The notes below the pieces were generated by a model. That model did not search any database. It saw only the letters and a list, made by a program, of their open reading frames with translations, and had not been told where the DNA came from. Below are positions 18,161 through 26,129 of a DNA stretch of 30,893 nt, piece after piece. The stretch comes from a virus. Numbering within the stretch: the first letter of the stretch is position 1; each line of letters begins with the position of its first letter. Location of the stretch: IMG/VR virus record IMGVR_UViG_3300037042_004475, positions 1 to 30,893 of that record, one strand, 5' to 3'. Position numbers and translations under genes: made by a program.

Positions 18161-19151
18161 AAGAAAACTCTTGTTTAGCAATATAATCGAGTTTCTCCAT
18201 AACTTCTTTAGTAAAGTATTGTTCTGGATTTTTTAGAATTTCTTTTCCATAAATCTTTTTACCGTCCATCTCATAACGTCCTGCAGTATTTTTCCACATA
18301 CCACCAATCTCACCAAGTTCAAGCAATCCATAATAACGGTCTAGACCACGTTCATCGTAATAAAGACGAGTTTCAACTTCTTGATTTTCTTTACTTATAC
18401 GAGACTTGTATGTTTTTGCTTTGATAATAACACCGATAACATCAGTTCCATCTTTTTCCTTAGATTTAGAAAGATATACAATTGTGGACGCAGCATAACG
18501 AAGTCCACTTCCACCTGAAATTTCTTTTGGTGAATACATAGACATACTATCATATACGTGATTAGTCACAATCATTGGAATATCTGCTTGACCCAATTTA
18601 AGAGTTAACATCCGAAATGCTCCTTTAATCAATTGAGCTTTCGTCATATCCCTTGAATCTTTTTCGGCAAGAGTATCCGAAATCTCCTTCGTAGTTGAGA
18701 GCATTCCCAAAGAGTCTAATACAAACATACAAGGTTTTCTTTCAGATTTATCTTTTTTTAGATAAATATCAACTGCTTTAAGTGCTTTTGATCTAAACTC
18801 TTCTATTGTTACAACATTCAATACAATCACTCTTTTTAGGTCAATTCCTCTACTTTCTAATAGTGATTTTGTAATTGCAGATTCTGTATCAAAATACAAG
18901 CAATATCCATCCGGATGATTATCTAAGAAGTTTTTAACTATTGCTAAAGCATAAAAAGTTTTCCCACACCCCGATTCTCCAACAAGAGCAGTAATCTTAT
19001 TACCAGAAACTCCCCCATAAATACTACCAGAAACTAAAGCATTGAAAATATAACTTCCAGTATCAACATAAGTTTCTTCATCTTTAATCTCAGATGCAAG
19101 TTGAATATATTCCCCACCAATTTCTTTCACAATGTCGTTTAAAAAATTCAT
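18150..19151 (-). CDS. uvsX: UvsX RecA-like recombinase, 333 aa
   Basis: Coats single-stranded DNA and drives strand invasion for recombination-dependent replication and repair. Walker A GESGCGKT is at residues 58-65, and Walker B is the hydrophobic CMFVLDSLG near 145. The L2-side segment KEISGGSGLRYAA corresponds to the DNA-binding loop region. Length is slightly below T4 UvsX (391 aa), as usual for cyanophages. AGGAG precedes the ATG. It lies directly downstream of gp43 with a 13-nt gap. Confidence 0.95.
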   Translation of the reverse strand: MNFLNDIVKEIGGEYIQLASEIKDEETYVDTGSYIFNALVSGSIYGGVSGNKITALVGESGCGKTFYALAIVKNFLDNHPDGYCLYFDTESAITKSLLESRGIDLKRVIVLNVVTIEEFRSKALKAVDIYLKKDKSERKPCMFVLDSLGMLSTTKEISDTLAEKDSRDMTKAQLIKGAFRMLTLKLGQADIPMIVTNHVYDSMSMYSPKEISGGSGLRYAASTIVYLSKSKEKDGTDVIGVIIKAKTYKSRISKENQEVETRLYYDERGLDRYYGLLELGEIGGMWKNTAGRYEMDGKKIYGKEILKNPEQYFTKEVMEKLDYIAKQEFSYGN

Positions 19152-19164
19152 TTGTTTCTCCTAC

Positions 19165-21669
19165 TTAAATAAAGAAAGACTCTAAACTAGATGTTTTTTC
19201 AACTCTCCACCCAACAGAGTCTAAAATATTTTTGAGTGGTTCTAGAAATGTTTTTTCAAATTGTAAATCATAATTAATATATTTGTCAAGATTCAATTCC
19301 TTTGGAAAATCTTGAATAAATGAAATTACATTTTCACGAATAATATTTGGAACTTTTAGATATATGTATTTGATTTTTTCTCCATTCTGAATCAAAGAAT
19401 ATTTGTGAGTAAGTTTATTTTTTTGTATATAATAATTAAAAAGAAGTGAACCACGAACGTGAATTGGAGTGCTTTTACTATAAATTGTAAGAGATGATTT
19501 ATACTTATCAACTTCAGACACTGTTCTCGGACAAGCAATTTGTTCTGGAGAAAGCGTTTTAAATTCTTTACGACAATTTTCAATAAACTTAATCACATCA
19601 TCCTCAGTTCCACTCATCATAATTTTCAGAGAATCTTTAATCATCTTACGGCAAGGTGCTGGAGTAGAAGATCTAATTGCTTCAATTCCCATTATCTTAA
19701 GTTTAGGTTCTTCATAACGAACACCTTCGCTATCCCAGACATTCATAATGTAACGCTTCTTCGCAGTCCAGATTCCACGATCAGCAATATTCTCTCGTTT
19801 CATTCTCATTTTCTGAGAATACGCATTCAAATAATAGGCCAGTTCTTGGTAGCAACTTTCAATATACTTTTCAAGTTCCACCTGACAGATCTTATCAAGG
19901 AAATTGACAACGCTTTCAGTAGTTTTCTCTCTTCCCTTGTATACAGTTTCAACCAAAGAACCCATATTAAGATAAATGGAATCAGTATCAGAAGCAATAA
20001 CATAATCTATATCTTGAGTTTTGAGAAGTTTATTAAAATATTGATTGAGTTTATTTTCAATCCAACGAATTACAACTTGACCGGAAGAAGTAACTGCTTC
20101 TGCATTTTCCAACTTATAGTATCGGAAGTATGGATTTCCCAAACTTCCATAACAGGAATTGAGAGAAATCTTTTTTGCCATCTGAATATTATTACATCTG
20201 GCAATTTCCTTTTCTAATTCTTTTGTTGGAGTTTTTTCATACTGCTTCTTTGCCTCAAGCATTTTCTTTTTGAATAACTTTCTTTCATCGTACATTTTTT
20301 CCATTAATTCTGGAAGAAATCCACGAATGTCTTTGCGATACATTGCACCATTCGCACAGATACAATAATCTTTATAATCATCAAAATTCAATTCTCGATT
20401 TAAGATTTTATCTATTGTAACTGTCGGATGTTTTTGTTCTACTAAAGTCTCGGGACTTAAATTGAATTGCATAATTAAATGTGGATATAGACTGTCTAAA
20501 TCTAGAGAAACAATCCAATCATACATTCCTGGTTTTGGTTCCTTTACATAAGCACCGACAAACTTATCATTTTTTTCAGATCTATCTTTATGAGGAATAA
20601 CAATATTTCTCTTTTTTAGGTAATTGTAAATAATGGCATCCCAAGTTCTAACTTGATAAAATATGTCATTGAAATTAATTTTTGCGTCATAAGCCATCGT
20701 AAAACACAGTTCAATTAGTTTCATTTTATCTTCTAATTGATATACAAGTTCTACATCTTTAATATTGTAATCAATGAACTTGTTCCACCCTTTCCGATAG
20801 AAATCTTTGAAGGTTTCAAACTCAGAGTGGTCTAATTTTTTCTGACCCAATTCAACTTCAGCAATATAGTCTAGTCGATAAGATTCTTGAGTTTTGTAAG
20901 TGAATTTTTTATACAAATCAAGATAATCGAGTTGTGATAATCCTCCAACATCAAATACAGTATGATTGCGACCATTCAAAAAGACCTGATTTTCAGTAAC
21001 AAGTCCCCAATTGGAGAATCGTTTCATTAGCTTTTCGCCAAGAACTCTATTCAGTCTTTTGCAGATATATGGAATATCATATAGATTCGTATTCCATCCA
21101 GTTATTACATCTGGAACATTATACATCCAATAATTAATGAAGTGAGTTAAAAGTTCACATTCGGAAGGGCAATGATGATAAGTTAAGTCTTTTCGATTAT
21201 GTTCGTAAGGTTTAACTCCCCAAGTAATGATATTTTTAGTTGCATAATCTTGAATTGTAATCGCAAGAATTTCTTCAGATGCACTTTCTACATCAGGGAA
21301 TCCATATTCTGAAGAAACCTCAATATCCAAGATGATAAGTTTAATTTGATTAATATCAAACTTTATTTCATCTTCTGGATATTTTTCTGAAATATATTGA
21401 CAGATATATCTGTCATTTCCATAGATTTCAAATCCATCTACATTTTCATACTTAGAATAAAACTCTCTACAATCTTTGATAGAACCGGGTTGAATTGCTT
21501 CAACAAATTCTCCCTCTAATGTTTTATACTTTGTGTTCTTTTTAGTTTTTACATACAAGGTTGGGTGAAAGTTTTCATCTTTAAACTCATATCTTTTACC
21601 ATTCATTACTCCACGAACTAAAATTTGATTACCAATTAATTGAATGTTGGTGTAAAAGTTTTGAGTCAT
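19165..21669 (-). CDS. gp43: DNA polymerase gp43 (family B), 834 aa
   Basis: Copies the phage genome and proofreads. Exonuclease motifs: ILDIEVSSE (Asp115, Glu117), GWNTNLYDIPYI (about 191-202) and YNIKDVEL (301-308). Polymerase motifs: A DLDSLYPHL (390-398), B KKISLNSCYGSLGN (499-512) and C ASDTDSIYL (559-567). The C-terminus ends SLESFFI, a likely clamp-binding peptide for gp45. Shorter than T4 gp43 (898 aa) but normal for cyanophages. The gene is unbroken: no intein or homing endonuclease insertion. The start overlaps the preceding Sm-like gene (ATGA). In T4, RegA and gp43 itself control related messages. Confidence 0.97.
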   Translation of the reverse strand: MTQNFYTNIQLIGNQILVRGVMNGKRYEFKDENFHPTLYVKTKKNTKYKTLEGEFVEAIQPGSIKDCREFYSKYENVDGFEIYGNDRYICQYISEKYPEDEIKFDINQIKLIILDIEVSSEYGFPDVESASEEILAITIQDYATKNIITWGVKPYEHNRKDLTYHHCPSECELLTHFINYWMYNVPDVITGWNTNLYDIPYICKRLNRVLGEKLMKRFSNWGLVTENQVFLNGRNHTVFDVGGLSQLDYLDLYKKFTYKTQESYRLDYIAEVELGQKKLDHSEFETFKDFYRKGWNKFIDYNIKDVELVYQLEDKMKLIELCFTMAYDAKINFNDIFYQVRTWDAIIYNYLKKRNIVIPHKDRSEKNDKFVGAYVKEPKPGMYDWIVSLDLDSLYPHLIMQFNLSPETLVEQKHPTVTIDKILNRELNFDDYKDYCICANGAMYRKDIRGFLPELMEKMYDERKLFKKKMLEAKKQYEKTPTKELEKEIARCNNIQMAKKISLNSCYGSLGNPYFRYYKLENAEAVTSSGQVVIRWIENKLNQYFNKLLKTQDIDYVIASDTDSIYLNMGSLVETVYKGREKTTESVVNFLDKICQVELEKYIESCYQELAYYLNAYSQKMRMKRENIADRGIWTAKKRYIMNVWDSEGVRYEEPKLKIMGIEAIRSSTPAPCRKMIKDSLKIMMSGTEDDVIKFIENCRKEFKTLSPEQIACPRTVSEVDKYKSSLTIYSKSTPIHVRGSLLFNYYIQKNKLTHKYSLIQNGEKIKYIYLKVPNIIRENVISFIQDFPKELNLDKYINYDLQFEKTFLEPLKNILDSVGWRVEKTSSLESFFI

Positions 21670-21947
21670 TCTTTAATTAGATCTTCGTATTTTTCAAGTA
21701 GCGTAGGTGTTGGATCTGCCATAGTGAGAATTTTATCAGAATTCATCATAAAGATAGATTGTTTGGTATATCCATAAAGAAAAGGTTCCAATACATTATC
21801 CAAACATTCAATTGAATTGTTTTTAATCAATACAGGATTAATCAATTTACAATCTGGTTCTCCAATATCTGCACCAACTTCTTCAATCTGACTGATTAAA
21901 ACTTGATTATTTACTAATAGAATAATCTTAGTCACTTTCTTTTCCAT
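21666..21947 (-). CDS. Sm-like (LSm-fold) cyanophage protein A, 93 aa
   Basis: Reads MEKKVTKIILLVNNQVLISQ, then a variable part with DCKLINPVLI, LEPFL, a Met-rich strand and a C-terminal DPTPTLLEKYEDLI. The same order of elements appears in the next gene upstream: KLVLLKSGEDVI, NPCVAKV, SWVPL, IVEPIPALKEMYE. I read the two as tandem, diverged paralogues. A protein of putative cyanophage origin with this pattern was solved as an Sm-like fold by structural genomics (from memory). The start could be GTG at 21932, which would recreate the 8-nt overlap module. RNA binding is possible, not shown. Confidence 0.7.
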   Translation of the reverse strand: MEKKVTKIILLVNNQVLISQIEEVGADIGEPDCKLINPVLIKNNSIECLDNVLEPFLYGYTKQSIFMMNSDKILTMADPTPTLLEKYEDLIKE

Positions 21948-22254
21948 TTTTCACTTCCCTTGTAGATAGACTTTTTTCATACATTTCTTTGAGAGCCGGA
22001 ATTGGCTCCACAATCGTAATTACCCAATCAGATGGAACTGGTATTCTTTTATCTGAAGTTAGAGGAACCCAAGAGGTTAATTGAAGCTTAGAAGGAGCTT
22101 TTGTATTTCCACTTTCATCATTATCAAATGCAAATACCTTTGCAACACAAGGATTTTCAAAGAAATATCCAACAACTTTTTCTTCAATTACCATTTCTTG
22201 AACATCTGCTATTACATCTTCTCCAGATTTAAGCAGAACTAATTTTACAGTCAT
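21928..22254 (-). CDS. Sm-like (LSm-fold) cyanophage protein B, 108 aa
   Basis: Starts MTVKLVLLKSGEDVIADVQE: the Sm1-like strand with 'L-SGEDVIADV'. ENPCVAKVFAF, KLQLTSWVPL and WVITIVEPIPALKEMYEKSL follow. A Gly-Asn-rich insertion of about 10 residues (DNDESGNTKAP) separates it from paralogue A. It is driven by a good sigma70 promoter at 22278-22306, only 23 nt upstream. It sits directly before gp43, so a role in RNA control of the replication messages is attractive but speculative. Confidence 0.72.
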   Translation of the reverse strand: MTVKLVLLKSGEDVIADVQEMVIEEKVVGYFFENPCVAKVFAFDNDESGNTKAPSKLQLTSWVPLTSDKRIPVPSDWVITIVEPIPALKEMYEKSLSTREVKNGKESD

Positions 22255-22277
22255 AACTTATGTCAAATCTTATTTTC

Positions 22278-22306
22278 ATTATAGCAATAAAAAAAGGAGG
22301 AGTCAA
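22278..22306 (-). promoter_or_regulatory. Sigma70-type promoter before the Sm-like genes and gp43
   Basis: TTGACT (22301-22306), a 17-nt spacer and TATAAT (22278-22283) on the minus strand. The ATG at 22254 follows 23 nt later, the same leader length as after the punctuation cassettes. The -35 box and spacer overlap the 3' arm and T run of the hairpin at 22291-22329. Confidence 0.8.
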
Positions 22307-22329
22307 CCTAGATTTGCCAGGTGCTCCTC
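22291..22329 (-). terminator. Possible terminator overlapping a promoter
   Basis: Minus strand: GAGGAG (22324-22329), a 21-nt loop, CTCCTC (22297-22302), then seven T. The six-pair stem with a long loop is weaker than other terminators here. It would end the hsp20 and 56-aa gene RNA where the next promoter begins. Confidence 0.55.
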
Positions 22330-22352
22330 TGCGCCAACGATAGCAATACTAT

Positions 22353-22523
22353 TTATTCTCCACCATCTCCACCACTACCATCACCAGAATCTCCAGAACT
22401 CGAACGACTTCTTACTGGAACTGCTTTTCCCTTTGGAATTTTTTTTTGTTTTCCTTGAGAAAAAACATTATGAGGTAAAGAATTTTTATATGCGATTAGT
22501 TTAAATTCATTAAACGATTTCAT
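22353..22523 (-). CDS. Nested small gene, 56 aa, basic body with Gly/Asp/Ser tail
   Basis: Starts MKSFNEFKLIAYKNSLPHNV inside the last codons of hsp20 (14-nt overlap, different frame). Residues 23-40 are Lys-rich (QGKQKKIPKGKAVPVRSR), and the tail is low-complexity (SSSGDSGDGSGGDGGE). The MKSFNEF opening is common in short phage proteins. A bipartite basic and acidic protein of this kind could be a disordered adaptor or nucleic-acid binder. The function is unknown. The shadow frames here are short, so the open frame is credible. Confidence 0.6.
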   Translation of the reverse strand: MKSFNEFKLIAYKNSLPHNVFSQGKQKKIPKGKAVPVRSRSSSGDSGDGSGGDGGE

Positions 22524-22944
22524 ATGTCTTTTTCTTTTGATGTTCCGGAATAACTCTATTTAGTTTAATAATAAGCAATCCGTCTTCAAAAGAAACATCA
22601 CCAACTACAACATCATCAGAAAGAGTCCAAGATCGTGTAAATGCTCTTTTTGCGAGACCGTGATGAACGTATTCATCAACAGAGTCATCTACTTTCTTTG
22701 CTCCTACCGAGAGTTTATTCCATTCTGAAGATACTTCAATATCTTCTCTTTTATATCCTGCCAATGCAATTTCAAGTCTAAAGTTTGTACTGTTTTCTTT
22801 AACTAGATTGTATGGAGGATAGTTTACTGAAGATTCATGTACTGTTCCAAAACGATTCAACCAATCATCTCCACCAATAAAATACTTGTCAATATCGTTC
22901 AGAAACTTCTCAATGTTTTCAGTATTATATTTGATTGTATACAT
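22510..22944 (-). CDS. hsp20: Small heat-shock protein Hsp20, 144 aa
   Basis: An ATP-independent chaperone holding unfolded proteins. The alpha-crystallin domain spans residues about 45-135 (YNLVKENSTNFRLEIALAGY, KREDIEVS, LSVGAKK, GLAKRAFTRSWTLSDDV, VSFEDGLLIIKL). The tail has VIPEHQKKK rather than a clear I-x-I motif. Hsp20 is a hallmark of T4-like cyanophages and lies near regA and gp43, as here; it may help scaffold or host photosystem proteins fold. AGGAG precedes the ATG. The 148-bp leader may fold (see 22945-23092). Confidence 0.93.
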   Translation of the reverse strand: MYTIKYNTENIEKFLNDIDKYFIGGDDWLNRFGTVHESSVNYPPYNLVKENSTNFRLEIALAGYKREDIEVSSEWNKLSVGAKKVDDSVDEYVHHGLAKRAFTRSWTLSDDVVVGDVSFEDGLLIIKLNRVIPEHQKKKTYEIV

Positions 22945-23092
22945 AATAGTTCTCCTTAAAAAGCGAGTAATTTGTTTAATATTACGGATCCGAAGACTCC
23001 GTTTTAGCGTATGAGGGGTTTAAATAACCTTACCTCATCAATAATATTTAACAGAAAATCGTAAAAAAAGGGAGTGTAGAACTCCCTCAAAA
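22945..23092 (-). promoter_or_regulatory. Structured leader of hsp20
   Basis: A 148-bp gap between the regA stop and hsp20. After the terminator at 23063-23087, the RNA can form a hairpin with stem ATGAGG/CCTCAT (about 23012-23038) and a palindrome ACGGATCCGT near 22983-22992. The ribosome site AAGGAG is not clearly paired. I see no strong -10/-35 pair. It may contain a promoter for hsp20, which otherwise would depend on read-through past a terminator. Confidence 0.35.
23063..23087 (-). terminator. Intrinsic terminator after regA
   Basis: Minus strand: AGGGAG, 7-nt loop, CTCCCT, then seven T. It lies 5 nt after the regA stop and should end the gp45-44-62-regA transcript. Confidence 0.8.
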
Positions 23093-23542
23093 TCATTCGG
23101 TTTCCTGAACTTTACCTTTTTTTCCAATATTATATTTTTGTTCTAAAATCCAATCATTTTTATCCTTATAAGAAAGAACTTTAATTTGATTTAAAGGAGC
23201 AATGTTTTCTACAATAGAATCTGGTTTAACTACAGTTATTAGACCCCAATCAGAAAGCAAACAAACAATACGATTGCGACGTTGAATATCATTTACAGTT
23301 AGATTGGCGTGCTTACCATCCAATGCGAAAAGTTCTTTGAAGTGCGTAATGAAGTAGCGGCCCTGCTTATGCAAAATATGGGCGCTTTGATAGAGTTTTT
23401 TCTCCTTCCTTGAAGCAACTCCAATACGAGTCAATGTTTCACGAACCTTTAAAAAGTCATCTGGTTCATTCAAAACTATTTCCACCATCATATCAGGAGA
23501 CCAATTCACTCTTGGCTCTACTGTTAGATTTGCAGCAGTCAT
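23093..23542 (-). CDS. regA: RegA translational repressor, 149 aa
   Basis: Binds the start region of several early messages and blocks translation; in T4 these include gp44, gp45 and rIIB. The match to T4 RegA is clear through the body: DFLKVRETLTRIGVASRKEK, LYQSAHILHKQGRYFITHFK, LLSDWGLI and a C-terminal YNIGKKG. An N-terminal extension of about 20 residues (MTAANLTVEPRVNWSPDMM) precedes the T4-like start; translation might also begin at an internal Met in DMMVEIVL. The start overlaps the gp62 stop (ATGA), giving the conserved gp44-gp62-regA order. Confidence 0.96.
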   Translation of the reverse strand: MTAANLTVEPRVNWSPDMMVEIVLNEPDDFLKVRETLTRIGVASRKEKKLYQSAHILHKQGRYFITHFKELFALDGKHANLTVNDIQRRNRIVCLLSDWGLITVVKPDSIVENIAPLNQIKVLSYKDKNDWILEQKYNIGKKGKVQETE

Positions 23543-23919
23543 TTTATTCCTCCAATATCAAGTCGTTGTTTAATAAAAGTAATTTGTTCTTGTGTCAAGA
23601 TTTTCAGTGCTTGGGATGCTTTTTCATTACTATAACCATAGTATTGTTTTACACACTCTAAGTCTTTAACCTTATCCTTTCGAAGCCAGGGAGAAAATCT
23701 CTTCCTTTTTCTTATAGTATTTAGATAAAATGAATATTGCATATCTTTATCTAAATGAGAATTCATATTCATTTCATTTACGAAGAGAATAGTATCCATT
23801 TGACCGGATAGACACTTATTAATAATATAAGGAGAATATTCTTTTATTAGATTTGGTTCTTCTTGAATTATATTTTTTTTTGTGTCATTAATAGAATTTA
23901 ACCAATCCTTTAATTCCAT
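23539..23919 (-). CDS. gp62: Clamp loader small subunit gp62, 126 aa
   Basis: Forms the gp44/gp62 clamp loader (4:1 in T4) that opens gp45 onto DNA. Recognised by position and pattern: MELKDWLNSINDTKKNI at the start, INKCLSGQMDTILFVNEMN, then YSFYLNTIRKRKRFSPWLRK and a C-terminal helix. Shorter than T4 gp62 (187 aa), as usual in cyanophages. AGGAGG lies 13 nt before the ATG, a rather long spacing. It overlaps regA by 4 nt. Confidence 0.92.
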   Translation of the reverse strand: MELKDWLNSINDTKKNIIQEEPNLIKEYSPYIINKCLSGQMDTILFVNEMNMNSHLDKDMQYSFYLNTIRKRKRFSPWLRKDKVKDLECVKQYYGYSNEKASQALKILTQEQITFIKQRLDIGGIK

Positions 23920-23945
23920 AATTATATCTTAACCTCCTATTAATT

Positions 23946-24890
23946 TTATTTCCATTCAACTTCACACATAATTTCAGTGAGAGCAGCAAGAAGATTTATC
24001 TCTTGGTCCACAGAAAAAGCTGACTGATATTGATACCTAGCAATAATGAGAACAGCAGCAGGAATATACTGAGGAAGCAAATAATCATAACAAGCGTCAT
24101 AAACCCTACGAAGTAGTACCGAAGCATCGTTATCTAAGTTGGATACAACCCATTTACGGACTTCTGTAAAGTTCTTTTCTTTGAGGTTCTTAATGAGTTC
24201 ATTTACTGAAATGTCTGAGAAAGATGCAAGAATTCCCGAGTCGATTTTTCCGCTCGTAGAATATCTTTGGCATTCGTTGAGGACGCGCCTAAAATCAGGA
24301 AAGTGCTTGGATACCAATTCTGCAACGACTTTTTCATCATACTCAATCCTTTCTGCATCCAAGATTTGAAGAACTCTTTTAAAGAATGCTCCTGCAAGTT
24401 GTACTCTCTGTTTTCCTTTGATGGTGAAGTCAATGACAGCACATCTGGAGTGCAGTGGTTCGATAATCTTGTTCTTGTAGTTACAGGTGAAGATGAATCT
24501 GCAGTTGTTATAAAATGTCTCAATATTCGCCCGTAGTAGGAGTTGAACGTCGTTGCCCGAATTATCTGCTTCGTCGATGATGATGACTTTATGTTTAGAA
24601 GATCCCGTAAGTGAGACGGTCGAAGCAAAGTTCTTTGCTTGGTTTCGTACAGTATCCAGGAAACGTCCTTCGTCGGATCCGTTGATGACATAATAATCTG
24701 CCCCCAATTCATTACATAATGCTTTTGCGATTGTAGTTTTACCAATACCAGGAGGCCCAGAAAGAAGAAGATTCGGAATCTCACCCTTTGCCACAAACTC
24801 CTTAAAGGTTTTTTTAGTATCATCAGGAAGAATACAGTCATCAATTACTTTAGGTCTGTATTTTTCGCAGAATAAGAATTCACTTGTCAT
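23946..24890 (-). CDS. gp44: Clamp loader ATPase subunit gp44, 314 aa
   Basis: The AAA+ motor of the clamp loader. Walker A GPPGIGKT (45-52), Walker B VIIIDEADN (102-110), sensor-1 region FIFTCNYKNK (132-141) and the SRC arginine-finger motif (148-150) are all present. Length matches T4 gp44 (319 aa). The local base composition is more GC-rich than its neighbours, which also produces a long spurious frame within it. It begins 3 nt after the stop of the preceding conserved gene. Confidence 0.96.
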   Translation of the reverse strand: MTSEFLFCEKYRPKVIDDCILPDDTKKTFKEFVAKGEIPNLLLSGPPGIGKTTIAKALCNELGADYYVINGSDEGRFLDTVRNQAKNFASTVSLTGSSKHKVIIIDEADNSGNDVQLLLRANIETFYNNCRFIFTCNYKNKIIEPLHSRCAVIDFTIKGKQRVQLAGAFFKRVLQILDAERIEYDEKVVAELVSKHFPDFRRVLNECQRYSTSGKIDSGILASFSDISVNELIKNLKEKNFTEVRKWVVSNLDNDASVLLRRVYDACYDYLLPQYIPAAVLIIARYQYQSAFSVDQEINLLAALTEIMCEVEWK

Positions 24891-24893
24891 AAT

Positions 24894-25421
24894 TTAAATC
24901 CACGAGGGTCTTCTTTCGGGTATACGAAGGTAATTATCGTTCACCCAAGGTTTTGATGCAATATATCTTTTATATGCCTCAAATGTATCAATAGTATTAT
25001 CATGCTTCCATTCATCGGGCATAGCACGAACAAAAGATTTTACATTTTTATAGATTCCAATAGTTTCATTGGTCTTTTGAGTAAAAATATCCTCTGCAAC
25101 ATAAAGAGTATTCATACACGAATGGATTTTTCCATACCGGTGCCGATACTCATTGCAAAGAGCATAGCCGTGTCGAATCAACCAGGCAAGGTTTTCATAC
25201 TTGTCTGCCGCCCACACAGTACATGGATGCCCTCTGAAGGCACCCTTCTCAGTACTGTAGGGCGTTCCATCCTTCTTAGGAATGGTTCCCCAGTCGTGAT
25301 ACCAAGGACTATAAATCACAGAAATCATTTGGCAAGTTTCCAGAGCCATCTTCACTGTGTATTTGTCTGGAAGTGCCGCAGCAGAAATTACAGGACATTC
25401 ATCGACGACAAAAATATTCAT
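24894..25421 (-). CDS. Conserved T4-like cyanophage protein between gp45 and gp44, 175 aa
   Basis: Starts MNIFVVDECPVISAAALPDK, then YTVKMALETCQMISVIYS, GHPCTVWAADKYENLAWLIR and ALCNEYRHRYGKIHSCM. I know this pattern (NIFVxDxxP, D-K---KM-LE--QM, HPC--WA----N--WL, ALC-EY--RYGK-H) from many phage genomes, some of which label it a pyrimidine-dimer glycosylase-like protein. I cannot confirm that label. The conserved Asp, Lys, Glu, His and Cys residues suggest an enzyme acting on nucleic acid. It is fixed in the clamp operon, so it is probably expressed with replication genes. Confidence 0.75.
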   Translation of the reverse strand: MNIFVVDECPVISAAALPDKYTVKMALETCQMISVIYSPWYHDWGTIPKKDGTPYSTEKGAFRGHPCTVWAADKYENLAWLIRHGYALCNEYRHRYGKIHSCMNTLYVAEDIFTQKTNETIGIYKNVKSFVRAMPDEWKHDNTIDTFEAYKRYIASKPWVNDNYLRIPERRPSWI

Positions 25422-25440
25422 AATATGAAAAAAATAAAAA

Positions 25441-26106
25441 TTAACCGAATGTTGAATCAGGCTCTAGAGCAATCCAATAAGAAACATCAAATCCAGTATT
25501 TTTAAACTTAGAAATAAATTTCTGAGAAATTACAACTTCATAGGTTCCACTCAAAATTTTCAAGTTTTCAACTTTAAAGTTAAATACAAACTCAGAATCA
25601 GTTTCTCCTACAACAATAGAAAAATCATTTGAGGTTTCGTTCTTCTTATCACGAACAACCAATTTTACCACACCGGCTTCACCTACAGCAGAAAGGTCAG
25701 GAAGTTGATAAACAGCAGCAGCCTTTACAAGTTTATCTAGTTGAGTGGTGTTTATTTCAAAGCAAACATCCTCACTTGGCAATGAAATTTCTTTTTCTGG
25801 TGGAACAACAATCACATTTGGGTCTGAGAAGAAATATTTGGATTTCATCTTACCTTCACGAATCACCACATAACCTTCATTTCCAAAATCAAGTTCTGGT
25901 TGTTGATGAAGAGCAAGACCATTCAGAAATTGGTTCAAATCATAGATACCAAAATCTTTTGGAAATTCTTCGGTGATGGTTGCTTCTGCAAGAATGTTTT
26001 TCATCACTGAAATTGTTTTCAGACAATTTCCTTCTTTAATCAGAATAGATTGATTGATAGAAGAAAAGTTCTTAAGGAGAGTTAGTGTTTTATCTGATAG
26101 TTTCAT
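25441..26106 (-). CDS. gp45: Sliding clamp gp45, 221 aa
   Basis: A ring-shaped trimer giving processivity to gp43 and, in T4, acting as the mobile enhancer of late transcription. I start at MKLSDKTLTLLKNFSSINQS because T4 gp45 opens MKLSKDTTALLKNFATIN; an ATG seven codons earlier (26127) adds MKIQNKT. Matching parts include the IYDLNQFL helix, the loop DPNVIVVPP, FNFKVENLKILSGTYEVVI, and the end YWIALEPDSTFG (T4 VVALEADSTHDF). The clamp also links to the TATAAATA promoters here, which need gp45 in T4. Confidence 0.94.
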   Translation of the reverse strand: MKLSDKTLTLLKNFSSINQSILIKEGNCLKTISVMKNILAEATITEEFPKDFGIYDLNQFLNGLALHQQPELDFGNEGYVVIREGKMKSKYFFSDPNVIVVPPEKEISLPSEDVCFEINTTQLDKLVKAAAVYQLPDLSAVGEAGVVKLVVRDKKNETSNDFSIVVGETDSEFVFNFKVENLKILSGTYEVVISQKFISKFKNTGFDVSYWIALEPDSTFG

Positions 26107-26129
26107 AGTTTTATTTTGGATTTTCATAA

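Noticed and set aside
19540-20217. Plus-strand open frame of 225 codons opposite gp43
   Set aside because: No plus-strand gene is supported anywhere in the window. The frame is antisense to conserved polymerase motifs, and its protein has no recognisable pattern.
22945-23010. RNA thermometer (ROSE or fourU type) in the hsp20 leader
   Set aside because: UUUUU precedes AAGGAG, but the two are too close to pair as a hairpin, and no other anti-Shine-Dalgarno stretch is evident. A folding calculation would be needed.
24203-24844. Open frame of 213 codons on the minus strand inside gp44
   Set aside because: It lies in another frame of gp44, which has all clamp-loader motifs. The translated product is Ser/Thr/Arg-rich without a fold and is explained by the more GC-rich codon use there.
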